This document shows, piece after piece, positions 7,760 to 17,389 of a stretch of 64,000 nt of DNA. Within the stretch, counting starts at the first letter, position 1. Each line of letters opens with the position of its first letter. The stretch is from an uncultured Acetatifactor sp. (lineage in GTDB: Bacteria; Bacillota; Clostridia; Lachnospirales; Lachnospiraceae). The position numbers were made by a program, and so were the translations under genes. Location of the stretch: assembly GCA_910585665.1 (NCBI GenBank), contig CAJUFI010000002.1:76509-140508 (forward strand), given 5' to 3'. The notes under the pieces are model-generated. The model had not been told where the DNA came from. It ran no database searches and was given only the letters and a program-made list of their open reading frames with translations.

Positions 7760-10700
7760 TTACGCCTCCTTCAATGGCATATTGGAAAATACTTCGCTCA
7801 GGTTAGCCGCAATTTCCCCGCCCAGTTCATCGGCCATTTCTTTCAGATGCCGCCTGATTACCTGCATAATGTCCTCTTCGCTCTGTCCGTCGCCGCCGCT
7901 GATAACAAACTCCGGCTGCAGGCTTACCTGGACCTGTACCGGTGCCATACCGGAACTGCCTTCTCTTTCTGCGGAAACAGGCTCATATGTTGGAGCTGTT
8001 TCCCTATTGTAATTACCTTCTGAGGATTCGTTATAGCCTGTGGCTACGTTTCTATTTGCTTCGTTGAATAAATTATAGTCTGCCGCATTGTCGCTCAAAT
8101 TTGAGCCTCCTACAAAACCTCCATCTGCGTGAGCAGACACACCCAATGCAACGCCTGCCTGCTGATACAGGTCCAGCGCCCTTGCTCTGCGGCTCGGATT
8201 CGTCGGAATAACAAACTCTCCATAACCTTCCTCTGCCAGCCATGACAGCTCAGGACTTCCTACATAACCACCGGCCGCATGGCCGCTCGCCGTGGCATTG
8301 TACGTTGTCGGCAGCGTCGGCAAGCCTGTTACATTGTATACCGGCGTCACATTGACAGTCGGACTGATAGAAAACGGACTCGCTGCGGCTGTATCAAGTG
8401 ATGTCTGCAGGCTGGTTCTCAAAAGCGACGAACCTCCTAACAGGCTTGTAGATGCCCCGGTATTCAGGGAGTCTCCGAAAGCTGTTCCCGCTGTCTGCCA
8501 TTCAGATACCAGCTGCTCATAATACTCATTTGAAATCGGTCCATACTGTGCCATAACAGAAGAAAAATCAAAATCTGTTGTCTGCTGTGCCATGTACTGC
8601 TCCAGGAATGAGTTGAGCGTTTCCTGATCGTTGCTGCTTTCCAAAGCATTATGCAATGCCTCAGAGTATGACTGTTTGACGCTCTCAAAATACTCGCCAT
8701 AGTAGTCTGCCATTGGTCTTGCGGCATCTTCCGGAGATAACCCGATAGTAGGACCCTCTGCCGGGCCAGTAATGGACTCCATAAGGGCGCTCCAATCTTC
8801 ATTCGTCATAGAATCCCAATCAATAGCGGCCTTAATTTCTTCCACCGTAGGAATCTGGCTCTTGAAGTCCTGTATGATGCTTTCCTTCGTTCCTTCCGGC
8901 ACAGCAAGCGCCGTCTGGATCAGTTCCGTCGCAATCGTGGTCTGCTCTGCCGTGTCGAGATTTAGCTTATCGAGGCCCATCCAGCTTATTACATCCGCCG
9001 TCGTCCATGATTTAACATCCGGATGCGCCAGCAGTGCGCTGTTCAAAGCCTCCGTCAGCTTTTCCGTGGTTGAACCCTCAATATCCGGCATGATTTTGGA
9101 AAGTTCCGAATCCCACGCCGTAGCAATGCTCTCCAGATTGAAGGTGCTTACCCTTGCGTTCAGCTCATTTATTTGTGCATAGTACCCATCCGTCGCCTCT
9201 TTCACCGCGCTGTCGTACTCTTCCTGGGTAATGGCTCCGTCTGCCAGCTGCAAATTCAGATTGGTAAGCGTCAATGTCAATGCGCTCTCATACTGCTCGG
9301 ATGCAGCGGCCACATTCGCCTGCAATTCTTCCTGCAGGGCGTTAAAGCTATCCATATCCAGCGCCGCACCATTATACTTGATCTGTAATGCCTGCATTTC
9401 CGCATCCGTCTTAGCCTCCGTCAGCTTGCCGGTAATTTCCGCAATCTGCTCCTGCAGGCTTTCCAATTCCGCTGCCTCGTCCAGCGTAATCACGCTGTCC
9501 TCCAGTGAGATGTTCACTGCTTCTTTCAACTTGGCACCCAAATCTTCAACCTGGCTCTTCATACCACCGTAATAACTATCCAGACCGGAAGTATCTGCAT
9601 TGCCGCCGGTCAGAAGCCTTAATGCCACCGTTGCCTCATAATGGTTATCATCGATAAATGTCTGTGCGTTACTGATGAAATTTTCAATCGCTCCCTTGTA
9701 GCCGTCTTTATCAGTCTCGGACAATTCCATGCCAAGACCTACCTTCCAATTCTCCTTTTTCAGAGAAACGACTGAGGACTGCAGATTATTAAGCGCTGTG
9801 TCCGTTTCGGCTGTAATCTGTGCAAACTCATTCAGTTCCTCGGCCATATCGGCAAAGGTAATCTCGCTTGCCACTTTCTTAACTTCTGCCAATGACAAAG
9901 AAATATCCCCAAAAGCCTTTTTGGCCACATTTGCACATTCCTCCTGGAACATCTGTGCAAACTGTTCTGCCGAAACTTCGGAATCATTCATTGCCTGCGT
10001 CAATGCTTCATTCTTAAACTTGACATCTTCGATTGCCAGCCCTGTAGCCGCAAAGACCTTCTGAGCCTTTTCCGCCTCCTTCTGCATTTCCTCTACGTTT
10101 TCCTGATATTCCTCTTTGACCTTATTTCCCTTGATCCACCCAGCTATGCCTCCGACACCAGCACCGATTAAAGCGCCTACCGCCGTTCCAAGACCCGGAA
10201 TAATGGAGCCAATCGCCGCACCGGCTGCAGCACCCGCCGCAACACCGCCAGCTTTCCAGGCTGCTGATTCTCCGTATGCTTTCTTTTCATCCGCATCATC
10301 AGATTTGATTGCTTTGTATGCGTCCAGCGCACTGCTTATCAGGGTAGCCCCTGCCGCAACTGCACCGGCCCCGGCACCTAATCCGGTCGCCGCCAATGCC
10401 CCGGTACTCATGGACGCACCGCCCGCCAAGTTCCCAGCTCCTAAATTGATGGCCAACATGGCAGACTTTCCGAGTAAACCGGTACCAGCTGCCGCCGAAC
10501 CGAGGAAAGAACCCATAAGGGAAGTACCCGTTGCCGGATTTGCCCCGAACAGTCCTTTTCCAACGCTTGCCGCTCCCCTTCCCAGGCTGATAAACGGCGT
10601 TGCAATCTTGCTGAGCATAACAGCTGACAGAACTGAGGACAAATCTGCGGATTCCCCGCCCGGAAGTAACTTTCCGGCGCTGGATAACAGGTTTTTGAAT

Positions 10701-12430
10701 CCATCCCACAGTTTCCCCGATACTGCCTCAAAATCAAATCCTTCGGAAAATCCCTTTGCAAACGAGGCTCCGATACTCACTCCTTCGTCTAAAGTCTCTC
10801 CGAGATCAATTCCAAGCAAAGTCATAATGCCGACTTTTAAGCCGGTACCGATTCCCTCCCCGATGTCCTGTGCAAAGTCAGCAAACTTCGCTTTCCCTGT
10901 ACTGCTCCACCAATCAGAAAAAGGTTCTGCAATAAATTCGTCCCAGGCAATCTTGACTTTGCCGAAGAAATCAGCATCCTGCCATTCTTTCGTAGCTGAT
11001 ATTTCATCGAATTTTCTCTGCATCCGGTCAACTTTCGTGTCAACCCAATCCATCAATTCGTCTAACCCCTGCTCTACTGCAGGCATCTGATCGGTAAGCC
11101 AGTCTGCAAGGCTTCTTACATAAGGGGATAATCTTTCTCCAAAAGAAATTTTCACACCATCCACAGCGCTCTGCAGTAATGTGATGGACCCTTGCAAGTT
11201 ATCCATCATTGTCGCCGACATATTTGCCGCTGCGCCGTCTGCGTTGTTGATTGCGTCTGCCAGTTTATTATAATCCTCTTCTGAGGCGTTCAGGATTGCC
11301 AGCAACCCCTTCTGTGCCTGAGTACCGGCTATCGTATTAGCCAGATTGGATTTCTGCTCTGCACTCATGCCTGCGGTGGCTTTTCTCAACTCGCCCATTA
11401 CATCTGACAGATCCCTTGCATTTCCTTCTGACGTAAAAAACTCAATCCCTAAATCAGACATTGCATCCGCCGCACCGTTGGTATTTGTGGATAGTCTGGT
11501 AAAGATTGAGTTCAGCGCTGTACCTGCCATTGTCGCCTTGATGCCGGTATTTGCCATAAGCCCGGTCATTAAAGCAACGTCCTCTATGGAATAGCCTAAC
11601 GCCCCGGCCATAGAACCGGCATATTTGAAGGTTTCCCCCATTCCGGAAACCGTTGTATTCGCATTTGATGCTGCCGCCGCCAGAACATCAGAGAACCGTC
11701 CTGCGTCCGATGCCTTCATGTTGAACGCCGTCAAAGCGTCCGTGACAATATCGGATGTAGTCGCCAGGTCCTCCCCGGATGCAGCTGCCAGGCTGAGTAT
11801 TCCTTCTATGCCGTTCAGCATATCTTCTGTTTTCCAGCCTGCCATAGCCATATAATTAAATGCCTCTGCTGACTCCTGGGCCGTGAACTTTGTCGTGGCC
11901 CCCATTTCCTTTGCTTTATTTGTCAGCCTTGTCAGCTCCGAGCCTGTGGCCCCGCTTATAGCCTGAACCTGTGACATAGCAGCCTCGAAATTCTTATAGG
12001 TTTCTATCGTATCTTTCAACCCTATACTAACTCCGAGGACTGCTCCCACTTGAAAGACTGGATTCTTCAACAGGTTTATGATCCCTCTCACGGGGGAGGT
12101 AATGAGATCAACCGCCCGCATTGTGACGCTCCATGTTTTCCCGGCAAAACTTCTCAGCCCATTTCCGAGCGTAGAAACAATCGGAGAAATCCTGTCTTTT
12201 GCCTCCAGCAGTATCTCATATTTTTCCTTCGCCCAGCTTGCAAGGCTCTTTTCTGTTTTCTGCGCCTGCCTGTCAAACTGAGTAACGGTGGAATTAGCTT
12301 TCTTTGCGGCGCTGTTGGCACCCTCTGCCGCCTTTTCCATCCGCTCAAAATTCTTTGTGACATTAGACAGCTCCGGATCAGTGTTGTCTATCGTCTCAAT
12401 GGGTATCTCAATTCTAAGAGTCTCAGCCAT
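7760..12430 (-). CDS. Tail tape measure protein
   Basis: 1556 residues, the longest phage gene. It has N-terminal coiled-coil segments, a PhageMin_Tail-type core (about 150-450, with 'GATTKFTAQESAEAFNYMAMAGW' family features), a Gly/Ala-rich hydrophobic stretch (about 690-770), and further coiled coil. Tape measure length sets tail length, so a long tail is expected. Start taken at MAETLR, 8 bp after AGGAGG; an ATG six bases upstream is also possible. The upstream frameshift product ends inside this start. Confidence 0.95.
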   Translation of the reverse strand: MAETLRIEIPIETIDNTDPELSNVTKNFERMEKAAEGANSAAKKANSTVTQFDRQAQKTEKSLASWAKEKYEILLEAKDRISPIVSTLGNGLRSFAGKTWSVTMRAVDLITSPVRGIINLLKNPVFQVGAVLGVSIGLKDTIETYKNFEAAMSQVQAISGATGSELTRLTNKAKEMGATTKFTAQESAEAFNYMAMAGWKTEDMLNGIEGILSLAAASGEDLATTSDIVTDALTAFNMKASDAGRFSDVLAAAASNANTTVSGMGETFKYAGSMAGALGYSIEDVALMTGLMANTGIKATMAGTALNSIFTRLSTNTNGAADAMSDLGIEFFTSEGNARDLSDVMGELRKATAGMSAEQKSNLANTIAGTQAQKGLLAILNASEEDYNKLADAINNADGAAANMSATMMDNLQGSITLLQSAVDGVKISFGERLSPYVRSLADWLTDQMPAVEQGLDELMDWVDTKVDRMQRKFDEISATKEWQDADFFGKVKIAWDEFIAEPFSDWWSSTGKAKFADFAQDIGEGIGTGLKVGIMTLLGIDLGETLDEGVSIGASFAKGFSEGFDFEAVSGKLWDGFKNLLSSAGKLLPGGESADLSSVLSAVMLSKIATPFISLGRGAASVGKGLFGANPATGTSLMGSFLGSAAAGTGLLGKSAMLAINLGAGNLAGGASMSTGALAATGLGAGAGAVAAGATLISSALDAYKAIKSDDADEKKAYGESAAWKAGGVAAGAAAGAAIGSIIPGLGTAVGALIGAGVGGIAGWIKGNKVKEEYQENVEEMQKEAEKAQKVFAATGLAIEDVKFKNEALTQAMNDSEVSAEQFAQMFQEECANVAKKAFGDISLSLAEVKKVASEITFADMAEELNEFAQITAETDTALNNLQSSVVSLKKENWKVGLGMELSETDKDGYKGAIENFISNAQTFIDDNHYEATVALRLLTGGNADTSGLDSYYGGMKSQVEDLGAKLKEAVNISLEDSVITLDEAAELESLQEQIAEITGKLTEAKTDAEMQALQIKYNGAALDMDSFNALQEELQANVAAASEQYESALTLTLTNLNLQLADGAITQEEYDSAVKEATDGYYAQINELNARVSTFNLESIATAWDSELSKIMPDIEGSTTEKLTEALNSALLAHPDVKSWTTADVISWMGLDKLNLDTAEQTTIATELIQTALAVPEGTKESIIQDFKSQIPTVEEIKAAIDWDSMTNEDWSALMESITGPAEGPTIGLSPEDAARPMADYYGEYFESVKQSYSEALHNALESSNDQETLNSFLEQYMAQQTTDFDFSSVMAQYGPISNEYYEQLVSEWQTAGTAFGDSLNTGASTSLLGGSSLLRTSLQTSLDTAAASPFSISPTVNVTPVYNVTGLPTLPTTYNATASGHAAGGYVGSPELSWLAEEGYGEFVIPTNPSRRARALDLYQQAGVALGVSAHADGGFVGGSNLSDNAADYNLFNEANRNVATGYNESSEGNYNRETAPTYEPVSAEREGSSGMAPVQVQVSLQPEFVISGGDGQSEEDIMQVIRRHLKEMADELGGEIAANLSEVFSNMPLKEA

Positions 12431-13147
12431 TGTCATTCCCTCCTTTCCGTGATTCTAAGGTTATTCTCATGGAGGCAAGCATAAATGCCTGCACTCCCTT
12501 CGGTTTCTCGTAAAATTCATCCGGAGTTATGCCTGTTGTCTGGAAAATGTGATGCAACAGGCATAGTTTTCCTCCGGCTTCGATCAGTTTTTTGCCACTT
12601 CCTCCAGATTGGCCTCATATCCGCTGAGCTTGTCGATTGCCTCCAGGACTTTATCCTTCTCACCGGCTTTCAGCGTGTACTCGATCACATCCAATCCGCT
12701 CATAATCTGGTAGCCTTTATCCTCCAGAGCCTTCCAGACCTTCTTGTTATCCCACAACTTCTCCCTGTCCTCGTCCACCGTGGCCTTGTGGATGATTGCG
12801 GACTGGTACTTGATGCGGTCCGTGTCCTCCGGCATCTTCATCCCCAGCTGCTTGTTGCGTACATACTTCGTGTACTTCTTGCGGCATTTGTCGTATTCCT
12901 CAGAGCCGAGGGGCCTGATCTCAAACGCAAAATACAGCCTGCCCTCCCGGATAATCTCAATCCTTTGGCGTTCCTCTGTCGCAAAACCGGCGGCGGCGAT
13001 CAAGCCCTGGATAAAATCGTCCTCATTCGCCCGGATGATTTCCTTCGTCTCTTCCTCACTCGTTTCAACTACCGTCTCATTCTGCGCTGCAGCCTTCTCC
13101 GCATTGCCTGCTCCTATCGTTACACCTTTCCTTAACTCGTCAGCCAT
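12423..13147 (-). CDS. Tail assembly chaperone, -1 frameshift product (G-T type)
   Basis: If ribosomes slip by -1 at the AAAAAAC heptamer (12593-12587) they bypass the adjacent TGA and add about 53 residues starting LIEAGGKL and containing 'TTGITPDEFYEKPKGVQAF', ending at 12423 just inside the tape measure gene. A G/G-T pair made by such a slip before the tape measure is conserved in long-tailed phages; the T part recruits tail tube and the fusion coats the tape measure. The extension is open and protein-like for its whole length, which supports the slip. Confidence 0.85.
12584..13147 (-). CDS. Tail assembly chaperone (XkdN-like, unshifted product)
   Basis: 187 residues, acidic/basic mixed with the core 'RIEIIREGRLYFAFEIRPL' and 'EYDKCRKKYTKY' of XkdN-like chaperones. 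It lies between tail tube and tape measure genes. Start at MADELR has AAGGAGG 8 bp upstream; an in-frame ATG 24 bases earlier lacks one. The gene ends GCA-AAA-AAC-TGA, giving a slippery site directly against the stop. Confidence 0.9.
   Translation of the reverse strand: MADELRKGVTIGAGNAEKAAAQNETVVETSEEETKEIIRANEDDFIQGLIAAAGFATEERQRIEIIREGRLYFAFEIRPLGSEEYDKCRKKYTKYVRNKQLGMKMPEDTDRIKYQSAIIHKATVDEDREKLWDNKKVWKALEDKGYQIMSGLDVIEYTLKAGEKDKVLEAIDKLSGYEANLEEVAKN
12587..12593 (-). other. Programmed -1 frameshift slippery heptamer A AAA AAC
   Basis: On the minus strand the zero frame reads GCA AAA AAC TGA, an exact X XXY YYZ heptamer followed immediately by the stop. Downstream, the -1 frame is open to 12423. 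A stem around the following GGCATAA/TTATGCC-like sequence was looked for; the region contains TGCCTGTTG and CAACAGGCA (12563-12531), a 9-bp inverted repeat that may act as the stimulatory stem. Confidence 0.85.
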
Positions 13148-13222
13148 AATTGCTTTCCTCCTTATTCGCAAAATTTAAGGGAGAGGCTGGCCTGCCCCTC
13201 CCTGTCTGATGATCCGTTACTA

Positions 13223-13687
13223 TTACGCTCTGTCTACCGTCAATAACGACTGCAGCTTAGGCGGTCTGTTCACAAAGAAATTCCAGTTACGCTTGATTAC
13301 ATCGCCCACGGCAACATTCTGAATGTCAACCTGCCCGGAAGGGATGCACTCCTTATAGACAACACGCTCTTCCGAGCCGTTCCTGCCAAGAAGCGTTCCC
13401 TGGAAATTCCAGGCCGGCATAATCTGCGTTTCCAGCGCCTCCATGAGCGCTTCGATAAATTCATCATCTTCCACCACAATCTGCGACATGGTAAGGTTGA
13501 CAGCGAAAGTGTTCGCCGTCTCATGCTCCTGTGCATCACCGAGGACGCTGTACTTTGCATTGTTCCAGTTCACATTTGATGTAAACTGCTCCACCGTTGC
13601 CAGCAGAACGCCGTCCTCGCTGTAAAATGCACCGTCCTTCCCGGTTCTTGCGTGTCGGGAATCACCCGCTGCTCTTTCATTTCTCAT
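13223..13687 (-). CDS. Tail tube protein (XkdM-like)
   Basis: 154 residues, the expected size for the tube protein of PBSX-like contractile tails. It contains the family's 'GTLLGRNGSEERVVYKECIPSGQVDIQNV' type beta core (seen around residues 95-125). It follows the sheath gene with a 12-bp gap and precedes the chaperone pair. Strong AGGAGG site before the ATG. Confidence 0.9.
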   Translation of the reverse strand: MRNERAAGDSRHARTGKDGAFYSEDGVLLATVEQFTSNVNWNNAKYSVLGDAQEHETANTFAVNLTMSQIVVEDDEFIEALMEALETQIMPAWNFQGTLLGRNGSEERVVYKECIPSGQVDIQNVAVGDVIKRNWNFFVNRPPKLQSLLTVDRA

Positions 13688-13699
13688 GGCCTATACCTC

Positions 13700-15109
13700 C
13701 TATTCTTCATTCGTGCTGAAGCGGAACAGGAATGTCAAATAGATGTGTTCCATAGAATCCTTGTCGATCACATCAATATCGAACCATGCGCTGTCTCCGT
13801 CAGCCGTGTATGCACTGCTCTCAGTTACCGAGCAGGCCACCAGCTTGCCCTCTTCCCTCATGGAATCGCCAACGCCCTGAATCTGGCTGATAACCGTTGC
13901 CCTGCCGTTCTTGTCATTGTCAACCTTGCCGACCAGATCATCCGTTGTGGTATTGATGCGCCGGATAAGCTCAAACCTCGTCTTAACCCTCCGGATTTTC
14001 TTCCAGCCGTCGTCCTGGTTATCTGCAGGAGTGATAAGCGTATTGATTGCGTTATCAATCCACACCTGCTTTGCCTTGTTATAGGTCAGCACCAGGCACT
14101 CTCTTTTCTCAGCAGCAATAATCTCCGTATTCGTCAGCTTCTCTTTGATCTCGGAAAAACCGTTGATTACGGTATGCGTCAGAGAAGAATTGGCTGCCGC
14201 CGCCCCAATCATCCCGGCAATGCGGGCCGCCGTCTGATAGCCGTCAATTTCCTTGCCCTGCTCGTCAATATGAGCGTTCAGCACATAATTCATCTTCTCG
14301 TCATTGAAAGACGCTGCGTGTGCCTCTCTGATCTCCAGATCAACCGTATGCTTTTCAGCAACTACCGCCTGACAAAGCGATCCTGCGTCAAAAATCCGGT
14401 TGATGAAAGACTGCAGGAGCAGATGAATCTCCGTGTCCTCCGTATCCAGACAAATCGTGTTAAAATCAAAAGGCTCGACCTGTGCGAAAGCATTGGAATA
14501 ATCCCCTGTCGTTACCTGGGGATTGATTCCTTTTGTGAACGCACTCTGGGAAACCGCCGCAAGCACTGCCGTACCTTTCCCTTCTTTTGCCTCTGCCTTG
14601 AAGTTTCTGGAGGATGCCAGCGCCGCTACCAGCGCATCGACCTCTCCCTCGCCTGCAGAAAACTCCAGCTTTTCAAACTCCGTCGTACCCGCATAAAAAA
14701 TACACTCCTTCAGGGCAGAATCCGAAAGTTTCTCACGGATTGTAACCGTGAAATCCTTATCTCCCGGATATTTCGCCGTGATGGTAAGTGCCTCTTCTTC
14801 ATCCGTATCTTTCAGCGTGATCGTTCCCTGTGAGCCGCCGTTTCCTACCCGGCAGGCGATAATGGTCTTTGCGCCACCGGCAATCGCCTCTTTCATTGCA
14901 TCCGTGGTAAGCCCGGTTCCAAATGTACGCTCATAACCGTCCTCAGCGCTCAATTCAACCGCCGTATTCAGCGGTCCGAAATCTGCCTTGAAGATTACGG
15001 CTGTTACTCCATTCATCACACCGGCGGCTGCGTTGCCGCCTTTCTTCTGAATGTTGAAGTATGAACCAGGCCGTACCTTTGTTTCTCCTAAGATAAATGT
15101 ACCTGCCAT
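13700..15109 (-). CDS. Tail sheath protein (XkdK-like)
   Basis: 469 residues. N-terminal 'RPGSYFN' motif and C-terminal 'GKLVACSVTESSAYTADGDSAWF' with a final 'HIYLTFLFRFSTNE' are typical of contractile sheath proteins, whose C-terminal beta strand links neighbouring subunits. The protein proves the contractile-tail class. AAGGAGG lies upstream of the ATG. Confidence 0.95.
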   Translation of the reverse strand: MAGTFILGETKVRPGSYFNIQKKGGNAAAGVMNGVTAVIFKADFGPLNTAVELSAEDGYERTFGTGLTTDAMKEAIAGGAKTIIACRVGNGGSQGTITLKDTDEEEALTITAKYPGDKDFTVTIREKLSDSALKECIFYAGTTEFEKLEFSAGEGEVDALVAALASSRNFKAEAKEGKGTAVLAAVSQSAFTKGINPQVTTGDYSNAFAQVEPFDFNTICLDTEDTEIHLLLQSFINRIFDAGSLCQAVVAEKHTVDLEIREAHAASFNDEKMNYVLNAHIDEQGKEIDGYQTAARIAGMIGAAAANSSLTHTVINGFSEIKEKLTNTEIIAAEKRECLVLTYNKAKQVWIDNAINTLITPADNQDDGWKKIRRVKTRFELIRRINTTTDDLVGKVDNDKNGRATVISQIQGVGDSMREEGKLVACSVTESSAYTADGDSAWFDIDVIDKDSMEHIYLTFLFRFSTNEE

Positions 15110-15112
15110 CTT

Positions 15113-15367
15113 CTACTTGACCTCCTTCTTTAAGAATTTCTCTACAATAGCCTTCGCCTCGGAAACCGTACACTCTGTTTTTCCTGCGGCCCGTAACGCC
15201 GCCGAAACACATTCCTGCCTGGTTCCGAAGATTTTTCTGGCATTTGCCGCAAGATCGCCCACCGGATAGACAGATTCTTTTTCTGCCTTCGGTTTGTTCT
15301 TCGGCTCCTGCACTGCCTCTGCCTGCTTTTCAGCAGTACCGGCGCTTTTCCCTGTTTCCTTTGCCAT
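15113..15367 (-). CDS. Small Lys/Glu-rich phage protein before sheath
   Basis: 84 residues with a charged, low-complexity N-terminal half (Lys/Glu/Ala) and a compact C-terminal half (FGTRQECVSAALRAAGKTECT). Not recognised as a characterised family, but short proteins with this C-terminal pattern are common directly upstream of the sheath gene in Firmicute phages. 3-bp gap to sheath; good AAGGAGG site. Confidence 0.7.
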   Translation of the reverse strand: MAKETGKSAGTAEKQAEAVQEPKNKPKAEKESVYPVGDLAANARKIFGTRQECVSAALRAAGKTECTVSEAKAIVEKFLKKEVK

Positions 15368-15378
15368 CTTGTACCTCC

Positions 15379-16254
15379 TTACTTATACTTCACATGAGCC
15401 GCCTGCAAGGAATGAGGCTTTGCCCTATACCTCAGCAGCCCGTAATGACCTGTTACAAAAATCTGGCCGTCTTTCAGATAGTCAGATTTATAATTTGCCT
15501 GCAGCCTCTTTATAAACATTGGCGAATAGTCCAACATGATAATCTCCCCATCCAGCGATATGCTGTTTGCAATCGCTGCTGCCATTTTCAGCCTTTTTCC
15601 GCTATCCGGGCATAAAATATGGACGGCAATTCTGCCATCCATCCATGCGACTGTATTCGTTTCCTCAGCCTTGTCGGCTGACAGCAGCCTGCAATAGATT
15701 ACCGGTCTTTCTGCTGTCGCCTCCGTTATTTCCTCCATCCTGTCATACCCCATAATCAGGCACTCCGGATATATTCCCTTGATATACTGATTGGTTGCCA
15801 TGATCGGGTCAGGGTCGGACGTTTCCTGAGAAGGATATTCCAGGATGTCAAAACGTATTTCGCTCCCGATTGTCACATCCCCTTTCTTTTCATCTATGGA
15901 AAATGCGTCTGTCCTCGCCCATGCAAAACAGTATGGCGTGCCGCCTTCCGGCTTTAATATCACATCCCGCAGGCAGTCCTTAATGATTGGTTCTATTTCC
16001 TCCGGCATTATCTCCGCCGTGTTCTGGCAGAGCAGAGACACTGACAAAGTTCCTGCGCTCCGCCGCTCTTCATTCGCCTGCAGGTCAAAATTGTAAACCA
16101 CCATCGGGTACTGCGTATTGCCGCCCCACCCTTCCTGACTCTCTCCCGGCGGTTCCGGGCTGAAAACAGCGGGCGCACCGGAAAATATTGCAAGATGCTT
16201 TACAAGATTCTCCGAACTGGCAAACCTTTTATAAATCAGTTCCTCCAGCTTCAT
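15379..16254 (-). CDS. Phage tail-completion/terminator region protein
   Basis: 291 residues with two related-looking halves separated by a charged linker. The first half has 'PMVVYNFDLQANEERRSAGTL' and resembles minor tail/terminator proteins; the second half has 'VAWMDGRIAVHILCPDSGKR'. Position between head-tail joining genes and the sheath suggests a tail terminator role. Start placed at MKLEEL (AAGGAG nearby, overlapping the upstream gene by 26 bp); an in-frame start 60 bases earlier at 16314 is possible. Function is inferred from position. Confidence 0.55.
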   Translation of the reverse strand: MKLEELIYKRFASSENLVKHLAIFSGAPAVFSPEPPGESQEGWGGNTQYPMVVYNFDLQANEERRSAGTLSVSLLCQNTAEIMPEEIEPIIKDCLRDVILKPEGGTPYCFAWARTDAFSIDEKKGDVTIGSEIRFDILEYPSQETSDPDPIMATNQYIKGIYPECLIMGYDRMEEITEATAERPVIYCRLLSADKAEETNTVAWMDGRIAVHILCPDSGKRLKMAAAIANSISLDGEIIMLDYSPMFIKRLQANYKSDYLKDGQIFVTGHYGLLRYRAKPHSLQAAHVKYK

Positions 16255-16567
16255 CTTCTCCTTCAGCTCCTTCCGTTCCCTGCTGTTCTCCGTCTGCCTT
16301 AATGCCGTACTCAAATACTTCCGACATATCAGCCGACCATCTGATTTCCCATTGCCCGCTTACTGCCTCGGACACAGGAATCATGAAATGATTTGTTACA
16401 TTGCCGATTCCGGGATGGTACTGCACAATCAGCTGATCCTCTGTCGCTGATGTCACAAACCCGGCTTTTCCTTCGGGCCATGAGTAATGCCTGCCCCATA
16501 GCAGGTACCCACGCTGGATTTCTCTCAGATCGAAGGCTTCTACCGGCTTTTCCATTACCAATGCCAA
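16229..16567 (-). CDS. Phage neck-region protein
   Basis: 112 residues with a Trp-rich beta-like core (LLWGRHYSWPEG) and an acidic, Gly/Glu-rich C terminus. Not recognised as a named family. It appears to start at TTG, 9 bp after AGGAGG; the next ATG is 12 bases further in. It overlaps the following gene, consistent with translational coupling within the head-tail joining cluster. Confidence 0.55.
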   Translation of the reverse strand: MALVMEKPVEAFDLREIQRGYLLWGRHYSWPEGKAGFVTSATEDQLIVQYHPGIGNVTNHFMIPVSEAVSGQWEIRWSADMSEVFEYGIKADGEQQGTEGAEGEDEAGGTDL

Positions 16568-16580
16568 TATTCTCTACCTC

Positions 16581-17036
16581 CTATGTGTAAGGCTCTCCAT
16601 AAATCCTTTGGATTTCCGGCATGGCCTTCTCCTTGATTTTTTCTGTAAACGGTCTTGCCGCCATTTTGGAGCTTCCATTCTCCAAAATACCTGCGTATGG
16701 TTCCTGGCTTTCAAGTTCCGCTATAATGGCAACCCCTCCGCCGGAGGAATTTTCGCTTTTCACCTGTCCGTTCCAGTGCATACGCAGATTTCCGGTTCTT
16801 CTTGCCGGTGGCTCTCCTGGTGCAGATGCGGTATAGGTAGCCTTGCTGTGCGGCTTTCTGTAAACCCTGCCGCTACGCTGACCCTTCAATACTTCCAATT
16901 CTGCGTTTCGTATGGCATTGACCGCCCGGACTCCCCTTGAAACCACTTTACGGTTGATATTCGTCACCTGGTCCTTCACGGTTGCCCGGATAGCACTGCC
17001 AGCGCTCCCAGCCTTTCCGTCTACCCATAATTTCAT
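16581..17036 (-). CDS. HK97 gp10-like minor structural protein
   Basis: 151 residues. Family features are the basic N-terminal half, the 'SAPGEPPARRTGNLRMHW' segment and 'PYAGILENGSSKMAARPF' near the C terminus, both diagnostic of HK97 gp10-like tail-completion proteins. It overlaps the preceding gene by 4 bp. Confidence 0.9.
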   Translation of the reverse strand: MKLWVDGKAGSAGSAIRATVKDQVTNINRKVVSRGVRAVNAIRNAELEVLKGQRSGRVYRKPHSKATYTASAPGEPPARRTGNLRMHWNGQVKSENSSGGGVAIIAELESQEPYAGILENGSSKMAARPFTEKIKEKAMPEIQRIYGEPYT

Positions 17037-17389
17037 TTTGCATCCCTTCTTTCCTCTGCGTAATAAATTGTAGATATGCCGAGTGAACCCGTATCATCAA
17101 TATCCACAACGTAAAACGTGCGGTTCCCAAGAATCAGTTTATCCGAACGCTTTGCTTTCGGACTTCCTGACTGCACAATGGTATGAGTGACAATGTGATC
17201 CTTCTGGCTGTGGTTTGTCCTGTCCTCGTCGGTAGCTTCCGCAAGACACCCTTTCAGGATAAGCGAGCCGTTACCGCTGTGATTGTTCGCCACCCTCCCT
17301 GTGCTTGTTACGGTCTGCGTATTTCTCTCAACAATAAAATCTTTGAACAGGTTTCCGGGCCTTAAATACATATATCTCGCATTATTCAT
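17033..17389 (-). CDS. Head closure / head-tail joining protein
   Basis: 118 residues, beta-rich, with 'LILKGCLAEATDEDR' and 'DKLILGNRTFYVVDIDD', resembling SPP1 gp16-type stopper proteins that close the head after packaging. Overlaps neighbours on both sides by 4 bp, showing tight coupling with the connector gene and the gp10-like gene. Confidence 0.75.
   Translation of the reverse strand: MNNARYMYLRPGNLFKDFIVERNTQTVTSTGRVANNHSGNGSLILKGCLAEATDEDRTNHSQKDHIVTHTIVQSGSPKAKRSDKLILGNRTFYVVDIDDTGSLGISTIYYAEERRDAK

Noticed and set aside
10116..11090. 324-codon plus-strand reading frame
   Set aside because: Antisense shadow of the Ala/Gly-rich tape measure gene; no ribosome site and no folded-protein pattern.
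13652..14833. 393-codon plus-strand reading frame
   Set aside because: Shadow of the tail sheath and tail tube genes on the other strand, with Cys/Arg/Leu-rich composition.
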